DNA of 64,000 bases from Domibacillus robiginosus (GTDB taxonomy: Bacteria > Bacillota > Bacilli > Bacillales > Domibacillaceae): the NCBI RefSeq assembly GCF_000966195.1, contig NZ_LAHL01000005.1, positions 121,297-185,296 on the forward strand, read 5' to 3'. The notes beneath the pieces were generated by a model that was not told the DNA's origin, ran no database searches, and saw only the letters and a program-made list of their open reading frames with translations. Shown piece by piece: positions 42,402-52,113 of this stretch (position 1 is the stretch's first letter; the number at the start of each line of letters is the position of its first letter). The translations under genes were made by a program, and so were the position numbers.

Positions 42402-43148
42402 TTAATTTACATGCATCATTTGAGTGAATTTTTCGTCTGTCAGCAAATGACCGACAAAGAAAGAACCGAATTCACCATAGCGGGCGCTTACTTCATCAAA
42501 GCGCATTTCATAAATCAGCTTTTTAAACTGGAGCACGTCATCCGCATAAAGAGTAACGCCCCATTCGTAATCATCAAATCCGACTGAACCGGTAATGATC
42601 TGTTTCACAAGCCCGGCATACTGGCGGCCGATCATGCCGTGGCTGCGCATTAAGTTGCCGCGATCCTTCATCGGCAGCATGTACCAGTTGTCCTCGCCCT
42701 GGCGGCGCTTATCCATTGGATAGAAGCATACATAATCCGTTTTCGGAAGCTCTGGATACAGGCGCGCACGAATTTGCGGATTTTCATATGGATTTTCATC
42801 AGATGACAAGTAATTGCTTAGTTCAACGACCGATACATAGGAATAAGCTGGAATTGTAAATTCAGCGATTTTCAGCTTATTAAATTCTGTTTCAATCACA
42901 TTTAATTCTGCCATTGTCGGACGCAAAATCATCAGCATAAAATCAGCTTTCTGGCCAATGATACTGTAAAAGGAATGGCTACCGGATTTTAATTCCTGTG
43001 TTTCTTCCAGCTTATACAAAAATTTACGGAACTCAGCCAGAGCACCCTCCCGTTCGTTGCTCGACAATGTTTTCCAGGATGCCCAGTCAATCGAGCGGAA
43101 ATCATGGAGGCAATACCAGCCATCAAGCGTTTTTGCTGCTTCACTCAT
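42402..43148 (-). CDS. hemQ: coproheme decarboxylase HemQ
   Basis: 248 residues of the chlorite-dismutase-like fold. The segment [19 protein letters not shown] contains the catalytic Tyr and propionate-binding residues, and [12 protein letters not shown] holds the heme-ligand His. It converts coproheme III to heme b with peroxide, the final step of the Gram-positive pathway. The ATG at 43148 has GGAG at 9 nt; the ATG three codons earlier abuts that site. Its terminator has been displaced by repeat copy 3. Confidence 0.93.
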   Translation of the reverse strand: MSEAAKTLDGWYCLHDFRSIDWASWKTLSSNEREGALAEFRKFLYKLEETQELKSGSHSFYSIIGQKADFMLMILRPTMAELNVIETEFNKLKIAEFTIPAYSYVSVVELSNYLSSDENPYENPQIRARLYPELPKTDYVCFYPMDKRRQGEDNWYMLPMKDRGNLMRSHGMIGRQYAGLVKQIITGSVGFDDYEWGVTLYADDVLQFKKLIYEMRFDEVSARYGEFGSFFVGHLLTDEKFTQMMHVN

Positions 43149-43259
43149 GTTCTTCATCTCCTATGTAGTGTAGTCCCATTTACTATATCATAAAAAGCTT
43201 GAACGACTCTCGCCGGAAGGCTACAGTAAAAGAAGAACATTTTGTGAAGGAGAATCGTT

Positions 43260-44090
43260 ATGGATCAATCAGAATCACTTCTGCGCCGGCCGTTATGGCG
43301 GTTTATCGATCAGTCCGCCTATGGGCCTGGATTCAACCCTATTCATTCATTTGCCACGGATGACGCGCTGGCAACAGCAATCGGCGCTGGACAAAGTCCG
43401 TCAACGGTACGCGCCTGGGTACACCATGATACAGTTGTGCTTGGCATTCAGGATACAAAGCTTCCTTACTTAAAAGAAGGGGTGCGGGTATTAGAGGATG
43501 AAGGGTACCGGGTCATTGTCCGTAACTCCGGGGGACTTGCAGTGCTTTTGGATGAAGGGATATTGAACTTGTCGCTCGTGATGCCGGACACGGAAAAAGG
43601 CATTGATATTGACCGAGGCTATGAAGCGATGTATGCGCTCGTTCGCCACATGTTTCCGGAAGCTGATATTGACGCTTATGAAATTGTCGGCTCCTATTGC
43701 CCCGGAAGCTATGATCTTAGCATTGGCGGCCGAAAATTTGCCGGTATTTCACAGCGCCGCTTGAAAAAAGGGGTAGCTGTTCAAATCTATTTATGCGTAA
43801 ACGGCAGCGGGTCGGAGCGTGCCGCAGCCATTCGTGCTTTTTACGAAACGGCTAAAAGGGGAGAAAAAACAAAATGGGCCTACCCGGATATTCAGCCTGA
43901 AGTGATGGCCTCACTTGCCGAGCTGACGGGAAGACCGCTTTCGATCCAAGATGTTATTATTCGCTTTTTGACCTCACTGAAAGAAATCGGCGGTCCTCTT
44001 GAGAGCGGTTCAATGACTGCGCTTGAAGCCGATATTTTTGATGGTTATTTGCAGCGTGTAATAGAGCGAAACGACCGGGCGCTTGCGTAG
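43260..44090 (+). CDS. lipL: octanoyl-[GcvH]:protein N-octanoyltransferase LipL
   Basis: 276 residues of the lipoate-protein-ligase-like fold. VRNSGGLAVLLDEGILNLSL and the segment EIVGSYCPGSYDLSIGGRKF, with the Cys nucleophile and lysine, match LipL. It moves octanoyl from GcvH to E2 subunits of 2-oxoacid dehydrogenases, which are then sulphurated by LipA. The position between hemQ (ywfI) and rsfA (ywfN) is the same as B. subtilis ywfL. AAGGAG upstream of ATG. Confidence 0.92.
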   Translation: MDQSESLLRRPLWRFIDQSAYGPGFNPIHSFATDDALATAIGAGQSPSTVRAWVHHDTVVLGIQDTKLPYLKEGVRVLEDEGYRVIVRNSGGLAVLLDEGILNLSLVMPDTEKGIDIDRGYEAMYALVRHMFPEADIDAYEIVGSYCPGSYDLSIGGRKFAGISQRRLKKGVAVQIYLCVNGSGSERAAAIRAFYETAKRGEKTKWAYPDIQPEVMASLAELTGRPLSIQDVIIRFLTSLKEIGGPLESGSMTALEADIFDGYLQRVIERNDRALA

Positions 44091-44092
44091 TA

Positions 44093-44644
44093 TTACTCAG
44101 CTACTTTTTCGAGATTTCCGTTTTGTTCCATTTTAAATGTTACTGCAGAACCTTCTTCGTCATCAAGAGCAACGAATTTGCGGGCACGGTTCATAATCTT
44201 CATCAGTGTTTCATAGTCTTCCTGCATCATTTCGGATGATTGCTCAATCTTATCAAGACGGTATTGAAGTTGTTCATTCTCACTGCGAAGCCGTTCATTT
44301 TCGGCTTTCACGGCATCAATAGAATCGAGGCTTTGCAGATAGCCGATCACATCCGTCATTGTGATCGTTACACGGCCTTCAGCCGGTGGAGCATACAGCG
44401 CTTTTTTCTCGATCGTACGGCTGCGCTGTTTACGCTGCTTTTTGGCCAGGCTGAGTGCTTTTTCATACTGAGTGCGGACAACCGCATTCCAGCGAAAGCC
44501 ACAAGCAGCGGACGTGCGGTTGAGCAAGTCGCCTACTTCTTCAAATGCGTTTAATTGTGTACTTCCTTCACGTACGTGACGAAGAACCGTTTCAGCGAGC
44601 AGCAAATCATTTTCTTCTGACCAGGCATCTTGACGAACTTTCAT
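44093..44644 (-). CDS. rsfA: RsfA-family sporulation regulator
   Basis: 183 residues. The N-terminal Myb/SANT-like DNA-binding domain ([40 protein letters not shown]) is followed by a basic stretch ([14 protein letters not shown]) and a coiled coil ([20 protein letters not shown]). RsfA is made in the forespore under sigma-F and tunes sigma-F genes. It converges with lipL, two bases apart. Confidence 0.88.
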   Translation of the reverse strand: MKVRQDAWSEENDLLLAETVLRHVREGSTQLNAFEEVGDLLNRTSAACGFRWNAVVRTQYEKALSLAKKQRKQRSRTIEKKALYAPPAEGRVTITMTDVIGYLQSLDSIDAVKAENERLRSENEQLQYRLDKIEQSSEMMQEDYETLMKIMNRARKFVALDDEEGSAVTFKMEQNGNLEKVAE

Positions 44645-44781
44645 CTTATCATCTCTCCTTATGAAAATAGTGTCTATGAACAGGTTTGCCAGATATAATG
44701 TGTTTTATACGCGGCAAGCTTGCAAACATACTTTTTTCCATGTAAAATATCGGGATGAATAAACGGAAAGGAAGAGTTAAT

Positions 44782-45006
44782 ATGGCGAATGAATTTCGCG
44801 TATGCGATGATTGCCAGGCAGTCAATCTGAAAACATTGATTCCAAAGCTCGAAAAATTGGATCCAGATGCATCCATTGATGTAAAATGCCAATCTTATTG
44901 TGGTCCTGGCCGAAAAAAAACGTTTGCTTTCGTTAATAATCGTCCAGTGGCGGCATTAACTGAAGATGAATTGATGGATAAAATTCAAAAAAAGTTAAAA
45001 TCATAA
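44782..45006 (+). CDS. DUF1450-family small protein
   Basis: 74 residues from ATG 44782, with AAGGAAG upstream; the in-frame ATG 44755 has none. Cysteines occur as FRVCDDC and [10 protein letters not shown], then [18 protein letters not shown], the DUF1450 pattern with a possible thioredoxin-like fold. Function unknown. Confidence 0.82.
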   Translation: MANEFRVCDDCQAVNLKTLIPKLEKLDPDASIDVKCQSYCGPGRKKTFAFVNNRPVAALTEDELMDKIQKKLKS

Positions 45007-45010
45007 TGTG

Positions 45011-45046
45011 AATCACCTTTTCTCTTGAAAAAAGGTGATTTTTTTC
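45011..45046 (+). terminator. intrinsic terminator after the DUF1450 gene
   Basis: AATCACCTTTT and AAAAGGTGATT pair around CTCTTGAA, followed by TTTTTTT. Confidence 0.88.
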
Positions 45047-45144
45047 TATGTGCTAGCAGTATATGCATTTGTCAATGCGAATTTTCCCATAATAATTGAT
45101 TTTTCCGTTATAATGAACAAAAAAAGAGATGGGGAGGCGCGCAT

Positions 45145-46455
45145 GTGAGCTACGCAAAGCAGAAATTAAAAGAAGAGAAAGTGTTTAAAGACCCGGTCCA
45201 TCGCTATGTTCACGTGCGGGATGTAGTCATTTGGGACTTGATTGGCACAAAAGAGTTTCAGCGGCTGCGCCGCATCCGCCAGCTTGGTACAACATACTTT
45301 ACGTTTCACGGAGCGGAGCACAGCCGGTTTAACCACTCTCTCGGTGTCTATGAAATTGTCCGCCGGATTGTCGATGACGTTTTTCGGAGCAGGCCGGACT
45401 GGAATCCGGAGGAACGACTGGTCAGCCTTTGTGCAGCGCTTTTGCATGATGTTGGACATGGGCCGTTTTCCCATTCGTTTGAAAAAGTGTTTGGCCTTGA
45501 CCACGAAGAATACACAAAACGCATCGTACTCGGAGATACAGATATTAATCGAGTGCTGCTGCGGGTTAGTGAGGACTTTCCGGAAAAAGTAGCCGCAGTC
45601 ATCAACAAAACGTATCCAAATAAACTTGTAGTCAGCTTGATTTCAAGCCAGATCGACGCGGACCGGATGGATTATCTTCAGCGTGATGCCTACTATACAG
45701 GGGTGAGCTACGGGCACTTTGATATGGAGCGTATCCTGCGGGTGATTCGTCCGCGCGAGGAGCAGGCAGTTTTTAAATTAAGCGGTATGCATGCGGTAGA
45801 GGATTATATTATGAGCCGCTACCAGATGTACTGGCAGATTTATTTTCACCCGGTTACACGCAGTGCCGAGGTGCTTCTGTCTAAAACTCTACAGCGGGCC
45901 AAGCAGCTGTTCAAAGAAGGGTATGCGTTCCGTCAAAAGCCTGTTCATTTTAGTTCTTTGTTTGACGGAGACTGCTCGCTTGACGAATATGTAAATTTAG
46001 ATGAATCGGTGATTATGTTTTATTTCCACGTCTGGCAGGATGAAGACGATGCCATTTTACAGGATTTGTGCAGCCGGTTTATGAATCGAAATTTATTTAA
46101 ATACGTAGAATTTGATCCGGAAGCCGAGCAGGAAAAATATGCGGAGTTAGAAGAGCTGTTTCAAAAAGCGGGCATTGATCCGGAGTATTATCTTGTTCAT
46201 GATTCATCCTCCGACCTGCCGTACGATTTTTATCGGCCGGGCATTGAAACAGAACGGCAGCCGATTTATTTATTGATGAAGGATGATCAAACCCTTCAGG
46301 AGTTATCAGGGCGTTCTGATATTGTTGAAGCTATTTCCGGCAAGCGCCGTACGGATCACAAGCTTTACTTCCCGATAGACCTACTGCGTGATGAATCATC
46401 TAACCGAACGGCTAAACGAAAGATCAAAAGTATATTAGAATTATATCGAAAGTAA
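45145..46455 (+). CDS. ywfO: HD-domain phosphohydrolase YwfO
   Basis: 436 residues. The HD motif is CAALLHDVGHGPFSHSFE; the N-terminus FKDPVHRYVHVRDVVIWDLI and RLRRIRQLGTTYFTFHGAEH (first His ligand) are those of the SAMHD1/dGTPase-like family. B. subtilis YwfO hydrolyses dNTPs. GTG 45145 with GGGGAGG upstream; the ATG two bases earlier is immediately stopped. First of an apparent ywfO-ywhC-ywhD unit. Confidence 0.9.
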   Translation: MSYAKQKLKEEKVFKDPVHRYVHVRDVVIWDLIGTKEFQRLRRIRQLGTTYFTFHGAEHSRFNHSLGVYEIVRRIVDDVFRSRPDWNPEERLVSLCAALLHDVGHGPFSHSFEKVFGLDHEEYTKRIVLGDTDINRVLLRVSEDFPEKVAAVINKTYPNKLVVSLISSQIDADRMDYLQRDAYYTGVSYGHFDMERILRVIRPREEQAVFKLSGMHAVEDYIMSRYQMYWQIYFHPVTRSAEVLLSKTLQRAKQLFKEGYAFRQKPVHFSSLFDGDCSLDEYVNLDESVIMFYFHVWQDEDDAILQDLCSRFMNRNLFKYVEFDPEAEQEKYAELEELFQKAGIDPEYYLVHDSSSDLPYDFYRPGIETERQPIYLLMKDDQTLQELSGRSDIVEAISGKRRTDHKLYFPIDLLRDESSNRTAKRKIKSILELYRK

Positions 46456-46468
46456 AGGGGATACGTAT

Positions 46469-47107
46469 TTGGATCAATTTCTAGCATTTCAACTCGAACA
46501 GCTGCCGTTCGTCATTATTACGCTGCTTGTTGCGTTCACTGTGCATGAATTTGCTCATGCGTATACGGCGTACAAGTTTGGAGATGATACGGCCAAAAAT
46601 CAAGGACGCCTTACATTAAATCCGGTTCACCATTTAGATCCAATCGGGACCATTTTTATTTTGATCGCTGGGTTCGGCTGGGCACGGCCGGTGCCGGTGA
46701 ACCGCCGCAATTTTAAAAATCCGAAGCTGGCGGGTGTGCTCGTCTCGCTTGCGGGACCGCTCAGTAACTTTTTAGTTGCGTTTATCGCGACAGGCCTTTT
46801 ATACGGGATTGGCGCCAATGCAAATAACTTTGCTTTTCAGCTATTGTATATGATGATGTACTTGAATGTACTTTTGTTTGTGTTTAATCTGCTCCCGTTT
46901 CCGCCGCTTGATGGCTATCGGATTTTAGAGGATCTGGCACCGCCTAATTTGCGGGTAAAACTGACACAGTATGAACAGTACGGTGTACTGCTGTTTTTAA
47001 TTTTAGTGATCACGCCACTTGGTGATTACACAGTCCGACCATTTTTAAATGGAGTGACCTCTGCCGTGTTAGCGGGCTTTAATACCATTTTCAGTGCATT
47101 TTTGTAA
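46469..47107 (+). CDS. ywhC: site-2-protease-like membrane metalloprotease YwhC
   Basis: 212 residues, about five spans. The zinc motif HEFAHAYTAYKFGDD is in the first half and the third ligand in LLPFPPLDGYRIL, the M50B (SpoIVFB-like) pattern. TTG start with AAAGGGG upstream. Substrate unknown; it lies 13 bp after ywfO. Confidence 0.88.
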   Translation: MDQFLAFQLEQLPFVIITLLVAFTVHEFAHAYTAYKFGDDTAKNQGRLTLNPVHHLDPIGTIFILIAGFGWARPVPVNRRNFKNPKLAGVLVSLAGPLSNFLVAFIATGLLYGIGANANNFAFQLLYMMMYLNVLLFVFNLLPFPPLDGYRILEDLAPPNLRVKLTQYEQYGVLLFLILVITPLGDYTVRPFLNGVTSAVLAGFNTIFSAFL

Positions 47108-47122
47108 GGAGGAATAGAACCG

Positions 47123-47635
47123 ATGGAGCAAAAAAAGAAAGTCGGCTTTAATATTATCAAAAATGACCCGACTGACGGGCATAAGGGCTTTGGAAAAGGC
47201 GCACTTAGCTTAGAACAGGTGTCGCCAGTCATCATCGACGTGGAAGACGATTCCGCTCATATTGACATTGGTGCGATGCACGCTCGCAGCGCAGTGGAAA
47301 AAGGCATTAAATTTTTAAAAACGAAGGAAGAAGTACCTGATGCAAAGCCATACTGGCTCGTCTGGGTCACAGTGGACCGGAAAGAAGAAGGGCCTTATTA
47401 TGCAGGGGTGACTGCTTGCGAAATGACGGTCAATCGTGATATACGCCGCGGATACAAGTCGCTTCCGGAGCACGTAAACCGGATGGACAAATCACTTAAG
47501 CGCCATATTATCGTGGATGTAATGGATGACCGATCCAAAGCCATTTTACGTGATTTTCTCGTCAGCCATAACGAAGATATGTGGAATCTTTCTTCGGATG
47601 AGCTGAAGAATGGGTTAGCCGTATCAGAAGCGTAA
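47123..47635 (+). CDS. ywhD: YwhD family protein
   Basis: 170 residues (KKVGFNIIKNDPTDGHKGFG, then YWLVWVTVDRKEEGPYYAGV, AKPYWL), the full YwhD family length. AAGGAGG lies before the ATG, 15 bp after ywhC. No catalytic motif recognised; function unknown. Confidence 0.88.
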   Translation: MEQKKKVGFNIIKNDPTDGHKGFGKGALSLEQVSPVIIDVEDDSAHIDIGAMHARSAVEKGIKFLKTKEEVPDAKPYWLVWVTVDRKEEGPYYAGVTACEMTVNRDIRRGYKSLPEHVNRMDKSLKRHIIVDVMDDRSKAILRDFLVSHNEDMWNLSSDELKNGLAVSEA

Positions 47636-47651
47636 ACAAAATAAAATTCAT

Positions 47652-47684
47652 AAAAAAAGCCCGGGGAAATCCCCGGGCTTTTGC
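47652..47684. terminator. bidirectional terminator, ywhD / pbpG
   Basis: GCCCGGGG and CCCCGGGC pair around AAAT with A7 and TTTT flanks, between convergent genes. Confidence 0.9.
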
Positions 47685-47685
47685 G

Positions 47686-49608
47686 TTACCGAAACCAGTC
47701 AGGCAGCTCAGGATAAAGCATATCCTCTGTATGTTCTTCGTCCTGAGGGCATTTTGTTGTTGGTTCGGTTCCGCGCTCAAACAGCAGCTTGTGGCCGCCG
47801 CTGCAGGCCGTTCCTGTTTTAACATCTACTTCTGCTTCGACCAGTCCGCTCGGCCACTCAAATTCCTGCGGGCGCCGTCCCTGGTGCGCCTCTTCCATAA
47901 ACTGTGCCCAAATTACTTTCGCACGTGAACGGTCCTCGGTTTTCGTAATTTCGGCTCCATTGTCATAACCGGTCCACACAACAGAAACAAGAGAAGGAGT
48001 AAAGCCCGCCATCCAGTAGTCGTAAGGCGTAGAGCCGGATTTGCCGGCATACGTTCGCGTAAGAGAAGAAGCCATCACAGCGCCGGTCGGTGTGGCATAA
48101 TCACTCATCTTTTTATCAAACATACCCATCATCAGCCTTGTCAGTATGGCTATTTTTTTTTCATCAAATCGCTGCTCCGGCTGCTTTTTATATTGATAGA
48201 GCACCTTTCCATCCATATCCTCTACCCTTGTAATAAATACGGGCTTTGCAAATGAGCCACCGGACGCAATCGTTGCATAAGCGTTGCCTGTTTCAAGAAC
48301 GGTCATGCCTGACGTGCCAAGGGCAAGAGAAGGAACTGCTTCGAGCTTAGAGGTAACGCCAAACTGCTTCATCGTTTGAACGAGCGTTTCAGGCTCAAGC
48401 AGCAGATTCGTTTTTACCGCATAAATATTATCGGAAACAGCAAGTGCTTCCGCCATTGTAACAGCCCGCTCTGCATACTGGCTGTTGAAATTTTTCGGTG
48501 AATAATCCCCTTCGAAAGTAGTCCGTTCACTTTTTCTTTTCGATACTGGCGTTAATCCGTGCCCGAGTGCTTCATAATACAAAAAAGGCTTCATTAAAGA
48601 CCCGGGCTGTCTGTAAGCCTGCACAGCGCGGTTAAATGGACTTTCACGATAGTTGCGCCCGCCGGAGAGAGCGGTCACATAGTGCGTAGCCGGATCAATA
48701 GAAACAAGGGCTGATTGAATGGCAGCACCGCTCACAATCCCGTCTGCAATGGCTTTGTCCGCTGCCTTCTGATGCCGCGGCTGAAGTGTAGTGTAGACCT
48801 TCAAGCCGCTTTGCTCCCGAAAGCCGAGTGCTTCAAGCTCTCCCCGTACCGCATCAATAAAGTAGGGCGCACTGTTTTCGTCGTCCGCAAAAGCGCCGGT
48901 AATACTTGGAGCGTCTGCGACTGCTTTTTCGTATTCATGTTTAGACAAATGCATTTCGGACAAAATAAGCCGGCGGCGCTGTTCGGATTTTTCTCGCGAA
49001 ACAAGCGGAGAGTAAATCGACGGCCCTTTTGGGATACCGACTAAAAGGGCTGCTTCCGAAGCAGTTAAGGAGGCAGATGATTTTCCGTAGTAAAATTGGG
49101 AGGCGGCTTCAATACCATATGCCCCGTGGCCAAAATAAACGGTGTTCAGGTAGCCTTCTAAAATTTCATCCTTCGAATAAAACGCTTCAAGCCGAAGCGC
49201 CTGCCACGCTTCTTTCGCTTTGCGTGTCCATGTTTTGTCATGCGTTAAAAAAACATTCCGCGCATATTGCTGTGTAATCGTGCTGGCCCCCTGCACCTTT
49301 GCTCCTGCTTTGATATCCGCTAAAGCGGCACCGGCAATCCGTTTTGGGTCCAGGCCAAAGTGATGATAAAATTGTTTGTCTTCAATAGAAACAACTGCAT
49401 CAATAACGAGGGGAGAGATATCTTCAAGCTTTATCCAGTACCGTTTTTCTCCTGCATGTGTTTCGGCTGCTTTTGTTCCATCAGCCGCATAAAAAAGGGT
49501 CGAACGCGGAACTGTGACATCCGGGGGGCCGGCTGCATACAACGCATAAAAAAATACAATAACAGCCCCGATGATCGAAACAAGTATCGCTATGAGCCAC
49601 TTTTTCAT
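47686..49608 (-). CDS. pbpG: bifunctional class A penicillin-binding protein (PBP2d type)
   Basis: 640 residues. One N-terminal membrane span (WLIAILVSIIGAVIVFFYAL). Glycosyltransferase motifs: SIEDKQFYHHFG with the catalytic Glu, GASTITQQYARN, and ILEGYLNTVYFG. Transpeptidase motifs: SLMKPFLY (SxxK), SDN, and KSGST. The tail has two cysteines (TGTACSGGHKL, TTKCPQDEEH). Place between ywhD and speE matches B. subtilis pbpG, a forespore sigma-F gene acting in cortex synthesis. Confidence 0.9.
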   Translation of the reverse strand: MKKWLIAILVSIIGAVIVFFYALYAAGPPDVTVPRSTLFYAADGTKAAETHAGEKRYWIKLEDISPLVIDAVVSIEDKQFYHHFGLDPKRIAGAALADIKAGAKVQGASTITQQYARNVFLTHDKTWTRKAKEAWQALRLEAFYSKDEILEGYLNTVYFGHGAYGIEAASQFYYGKSSASLTASEAALLVGIPKGPSIYSPLVSREKSEQRRRLILSEMHLSKHEYEKAVADAPSITGAFADDENSAPYFIDAVRGELEALGFREQSGLKVYTTLQPRHQKAADKAIADGIVSGAAIQSALVSIDPATHYVTALSGGRNYRESPFNRAVQAYRQPGSLMKPFLYYEALGHGLTPVSKRKSERTTFEGDYSPKNFNSQYAERAVTMAEALAVSDNIYAVKTNLLLEPETLVQTMKQFGVTSKLEAVPSLALGTSGMTVLETGNAYATIASGGSFAKPVFITRVEDMDGKVLYQYKKQPEQRFDEKKIAILTRLMMGMFDKKMSDYATPTGAVMASSLTRTYAGKSGSTPYDYWMAGFTPSLVSVVWTGYDNGAEITKTEDRSRAKVIWAQFMEEAHQGRRPQEFEWPSGLVEAEVDVKTGTACSGGHKLLFERGTEPTTKCPQDEEHTEDMLYPELPDWFR

Positions 49609-49828
49609 GCTGCACCACCTCTTTTTTCCTTTAGTATGAAAAAAATGGCGAATTTTTAAACGTCTTCATATAAATTCACTATGCTTTTTCGTCAAATTGT
49701 TCTATACTTTTTTTTTGGGGCCTGCAGGATGCAGGTCACAAGGGCGCTGCAGCCGGGTGCTGCGTGTTTAGTTCTTGTACGATAAGAGAATAAAGTAATA
49801 TCCTCATTATTAAAAAGGAGGCAGTATC
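49609..49828. other. divergent intergenic region, pbpG / speE
   Basis: 220 bp. A T9 run (49708-49716) leads into a GC-rich stretch (49717-49765) with small stems such as CCTGCA/TGCAGG and GGCGCTGCAGCC. Upstream of speE is an AT-rich part with AAAAAGGAGG at 49813-49822. No clear promoter or riboswitch is recognised. Confidence 0.4.
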
Positions 49829-50656
49829 ATGAGTGAACTATGGTATATCGAAAAGCAGACAGGAAGCTACGGCATCACGATGAAAGTGAAACGTACTTTG
49901 CATACAGAGCAAACCGATTTTCAATATTTAGAAATGGTGGAAACAGAAGAATGGGGCAACATGCTGTTTTTAGATGGCATGGTAATGACGAGCCAGCGCG
50001 ATGAGTTTGTTTATCACGAAATGGTAGCGCACGTACCTTTGTTTACACATCCAAATCCGAAAAATGTATTGGTTGTCGGAGGCGGCGATGGCGGTGTCAT
50101 TCGCGAAGTGCTAAAGCACCCATCTGTTGAAAAAGCAACGCTTGCTGAAATTGATGGAAAAGTGATCGAGTATTCAAAAGTATACCTGCCGGAAATCGCA
50201 GGCGACCTTGACGATCCGCGCGTGGAAGTAAAAGTGGGCGACGGCTTTATGCATATCGCAGAGTCTGAAAATGAGTATGATGTAATCATGGTCGATTCAA
50301 CAGAACCCGTTGGACCGGCTGTTAACTTGTTTACAAAAGGCTTTTATGCCGGCATTTCTAAAGCATTGAAAGAAGACGGTATTTTTGTAGCGCAATGTGA
50401 CAATCCATGGTTTAAAGCAGAGCTTATCCGTCAGGTACAGTCAGACGTCAAAGAAATTTTCCCGATTACACGTCTGTACACAGCTAATATCCCGACGTAT
50501 CCGAGCGGCCTGTGGTGCTTTACGATTGGTTCAAAAAAACATGATCCGCTTCAGGTGGAAGAGGGCCGCTTCCACGATATCGAAACGAAATACTATACGA
50601 AAGAGCTGCACAAAGCGGCATTTGCGCTGCCAAAATTCGTGCAGGATTTAACATAA
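49829..50656 (+). CDS. speE: spermidine synthase
   Basis: 275 residues. It transfers aminopropyl from decarboxylated SAM to putrescine. [19 protein letters not shown] is the dcSAM-binding motif, [20 protein letters not shown] contains the catalytic Asp, and GDGFMHI precedes it. Start ATG after AAAAGGAGG. It is followed after one base by speB, so both are made from one message. Confidence 0.94.
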   Translation: MSELWYIEKQTGSYGITMKVKRTLHTEQTDFQYLEMVETEEWGNMLFLDGMVMTSQRDEFVYHEMVAHVPLFTHPNPKNVLVVGGGDGGVIREVLKHPSVEKATLAEIDGKVIEYSKVYLPEIAGDLDDPRVEVKVGDGFMHIAESENEYDVIMVDSTEPVGPAVNLFTKGFYAGISKALKEDGIFVAQCDNPWFKAELIRQVQSDVKEIFPITRLYTANIPTYPSGLWCFTIGSKKHDPLQVEEGRFHDIETKYYTKELHKAAFALPKFVQDLT

Positions 50657-50657
50657 G

Positions 50658-51527
50658 ATGAGATTTGACGAAGCCTATTCAGGAAATGTATTCATTGGAA
50701 CACAAACGTCATTTGAAGATAGTGACGTTGTGCTGTACGGAATGCCAATGGACTGGACAGTCAGCTACCGTCCTGGTTCACGCTTCGGTCCGGCGCGCAT
50801 TCGCGAAGTATCAATTGGGCTTGAGGAGTACAGCGCCTATTTAGACCGCGAGCTGCACGAAGTCGCTTACTTTGATGCAGGTGACATTCCACTGCCGTTT
50901 GGCAATGCACAAAGAAGCCTTGATATCATTGAAGAATATATTGATGGACTGCTTGAAGCAGGCAAAAAGCCGCTTGGCATGGGCGGCGAGCACCTCGTAT
51001 CATGGCCGGTTATGAAGGCAGCAGCGAAAAAGTATAAGGACCTGGCGATCATTCATTTTGACGCGCATACGGATTTGCGTGAAGAGTACGAAGGCGAGCC
51101 TTTGTCACATTCTACACCGATCCGCAAAATTGCCGAGCATATCGGCCCCAAAAATGTATACTCATTTGGTATTCGTTCCGGCATGAAGGAAGAATTCCAG
51201 TGGGCAAAGAAAAACGGTATGCACATTTCTAAATTTGAAGTGCTGGAGCCGCTGAAAGAAATCCTGCCGACACTTGCAGGGCGTCCGGTTTATGTGACGA
51301 TCGATATCGACGTACTAGACCCGGCTCATGCGCCAGGCACCGGAACAGTAGACGCTGGCGGTATTACATCCAAAGAGCTTTTAGCATCCATTCATGAGAT
51401 TGCCGGCTCAGATGTGAATGTAATCGGAGCAGACCTTGTCGAGGTGGCACCGATTTATGATAACTCTGAACAAACAGCCAATACAGCATCGAAGCTGATT
51501 CGGGAAATGCTGCTCGGTTTCTTTTAA
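50658..51527 (+). CDS. speB: agmatinase (agmatine ureohydrolase)
   Basis: 289 residues of the ureohydrolase family. Manganese ligands: GGEHLVSWPV (His), IIHFDAHTDLREEY (Asp/His/Asp), and TIDIDVLDPAHAPGTGT (two Asp). It makes putrescine and urea from agmatine, supplying SpeE. Coupled to speE. Confidence 0.94.
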   Translation: MRFDEAYSGNVFIGTQTSFEDSDVVLYGMPMDWTVSYRPGSRFGPARIREVSIGLEEYSAYLDRELHEVAYFDAGDIPLPFGNAQRSLDIIEEYIDGLLEAGKKPLGMGGEHLVSWPVMKAAAKKYKDLAIIHFDAHTDLREEYEGEPLSHSTPIRKIAEHIGPKNVYSFGIRSGMKEEFQWAKKNGMHISKFEVLEPLKEILPTLAGRPVYVTIDIDVLDPAHAPGTGTVDAGGITSKELLASIHEIAGSDVNVIGADLVEVAPIYDNSEQTANTASKLIREMLLGFF

Positions 51528-51531
51528 ACGT

Positions 51532-51560
51532 GTGTCCGGCACAAAGCCGGACACTTTTTT
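51532..51560 (+). terminator. terminator after speEB
   Basis: GTGTCCGGC and GCCGGACAC pair around ACAAA, followed by TTTTTT. Confidence 0.92.
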
Positions 51561-51678
51561 GTTTTATAAAAGCGGATAAGCTGTGAATGTGTTGAATCGG
51601 TCTCCAAAAAACAGACGTTTAGCCGGCACGGTTTCTGTGTTAAAATAAACACACATTAGAACAAGGAAGTGATTCGGC

Positions 51679-52113
51679 GTGACAAATGAGCAGATGCCGG
51701 TGAAAATCCGGGTGAAGACGAATGTGGCGCACGAAGGGGAAACGGAAACATTTGAGCTGTCACTGTTTGGACGGCTCTTTAAAAAAGACGGTTCAACCTT
51801 TTTAAAATACGATGAGGTGCAGGATGAAGGGGTTGTGCACACGATCGTAAAGCTGGCAGATGCCAGTGCGCTCATTTTAAGAAGCGGCGCGCTGAAAATG
51901 CGTATGATCTTTGAAGAAGGACAGCGGCTAAACGGCTCCTATGAAAGCCAGTACGGCACTCTTCTTGTCACAACTGATACACAAACCTTTACCCACAGCA
52001 CAAACAATGCGGGTACGGGACGAGCCGAGCTAGTGTATAACCTGCTGATGCAGGGCGATGCAGTCGGTACGTATACAATGAATATCCACTATGAACTGGA
52101 GGAACAATTGTGA
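51679..52113 (+). CDS. ywiB: DUF1934 beta-barrel protein YwiB
   Basis: 144 residues, strand-rich ([32 protein letters not shown], then [29 protein letters not shown]). It matches the calycin-like YwiB family, always placed before argS in Bacillaceae. GTG start with AAGGAAG at 8 nt. It shares GTGA with argS. Function unknown. Confidence 0.88.
   Translation: MTNEQMPVKIRVKTNVAHEGETETFELSLFGRLFKKDGSTFLKYDEVQDEGVVHTIVKLADASALILRSGALKMRMIFEEGQRLNGSYESQYGTLLVTTDTQTFTHSTNNAGTGRAELVYNLLMQGDAVGTYTMNIHYELEEQL

Noticed and set aside
49717..49765. A riboswitch or small RNA upstream of speE
   Set aside because: There are short GC stems, but no known aptamer pattern and no terminator or sequestering arm before the speE ribosome site.
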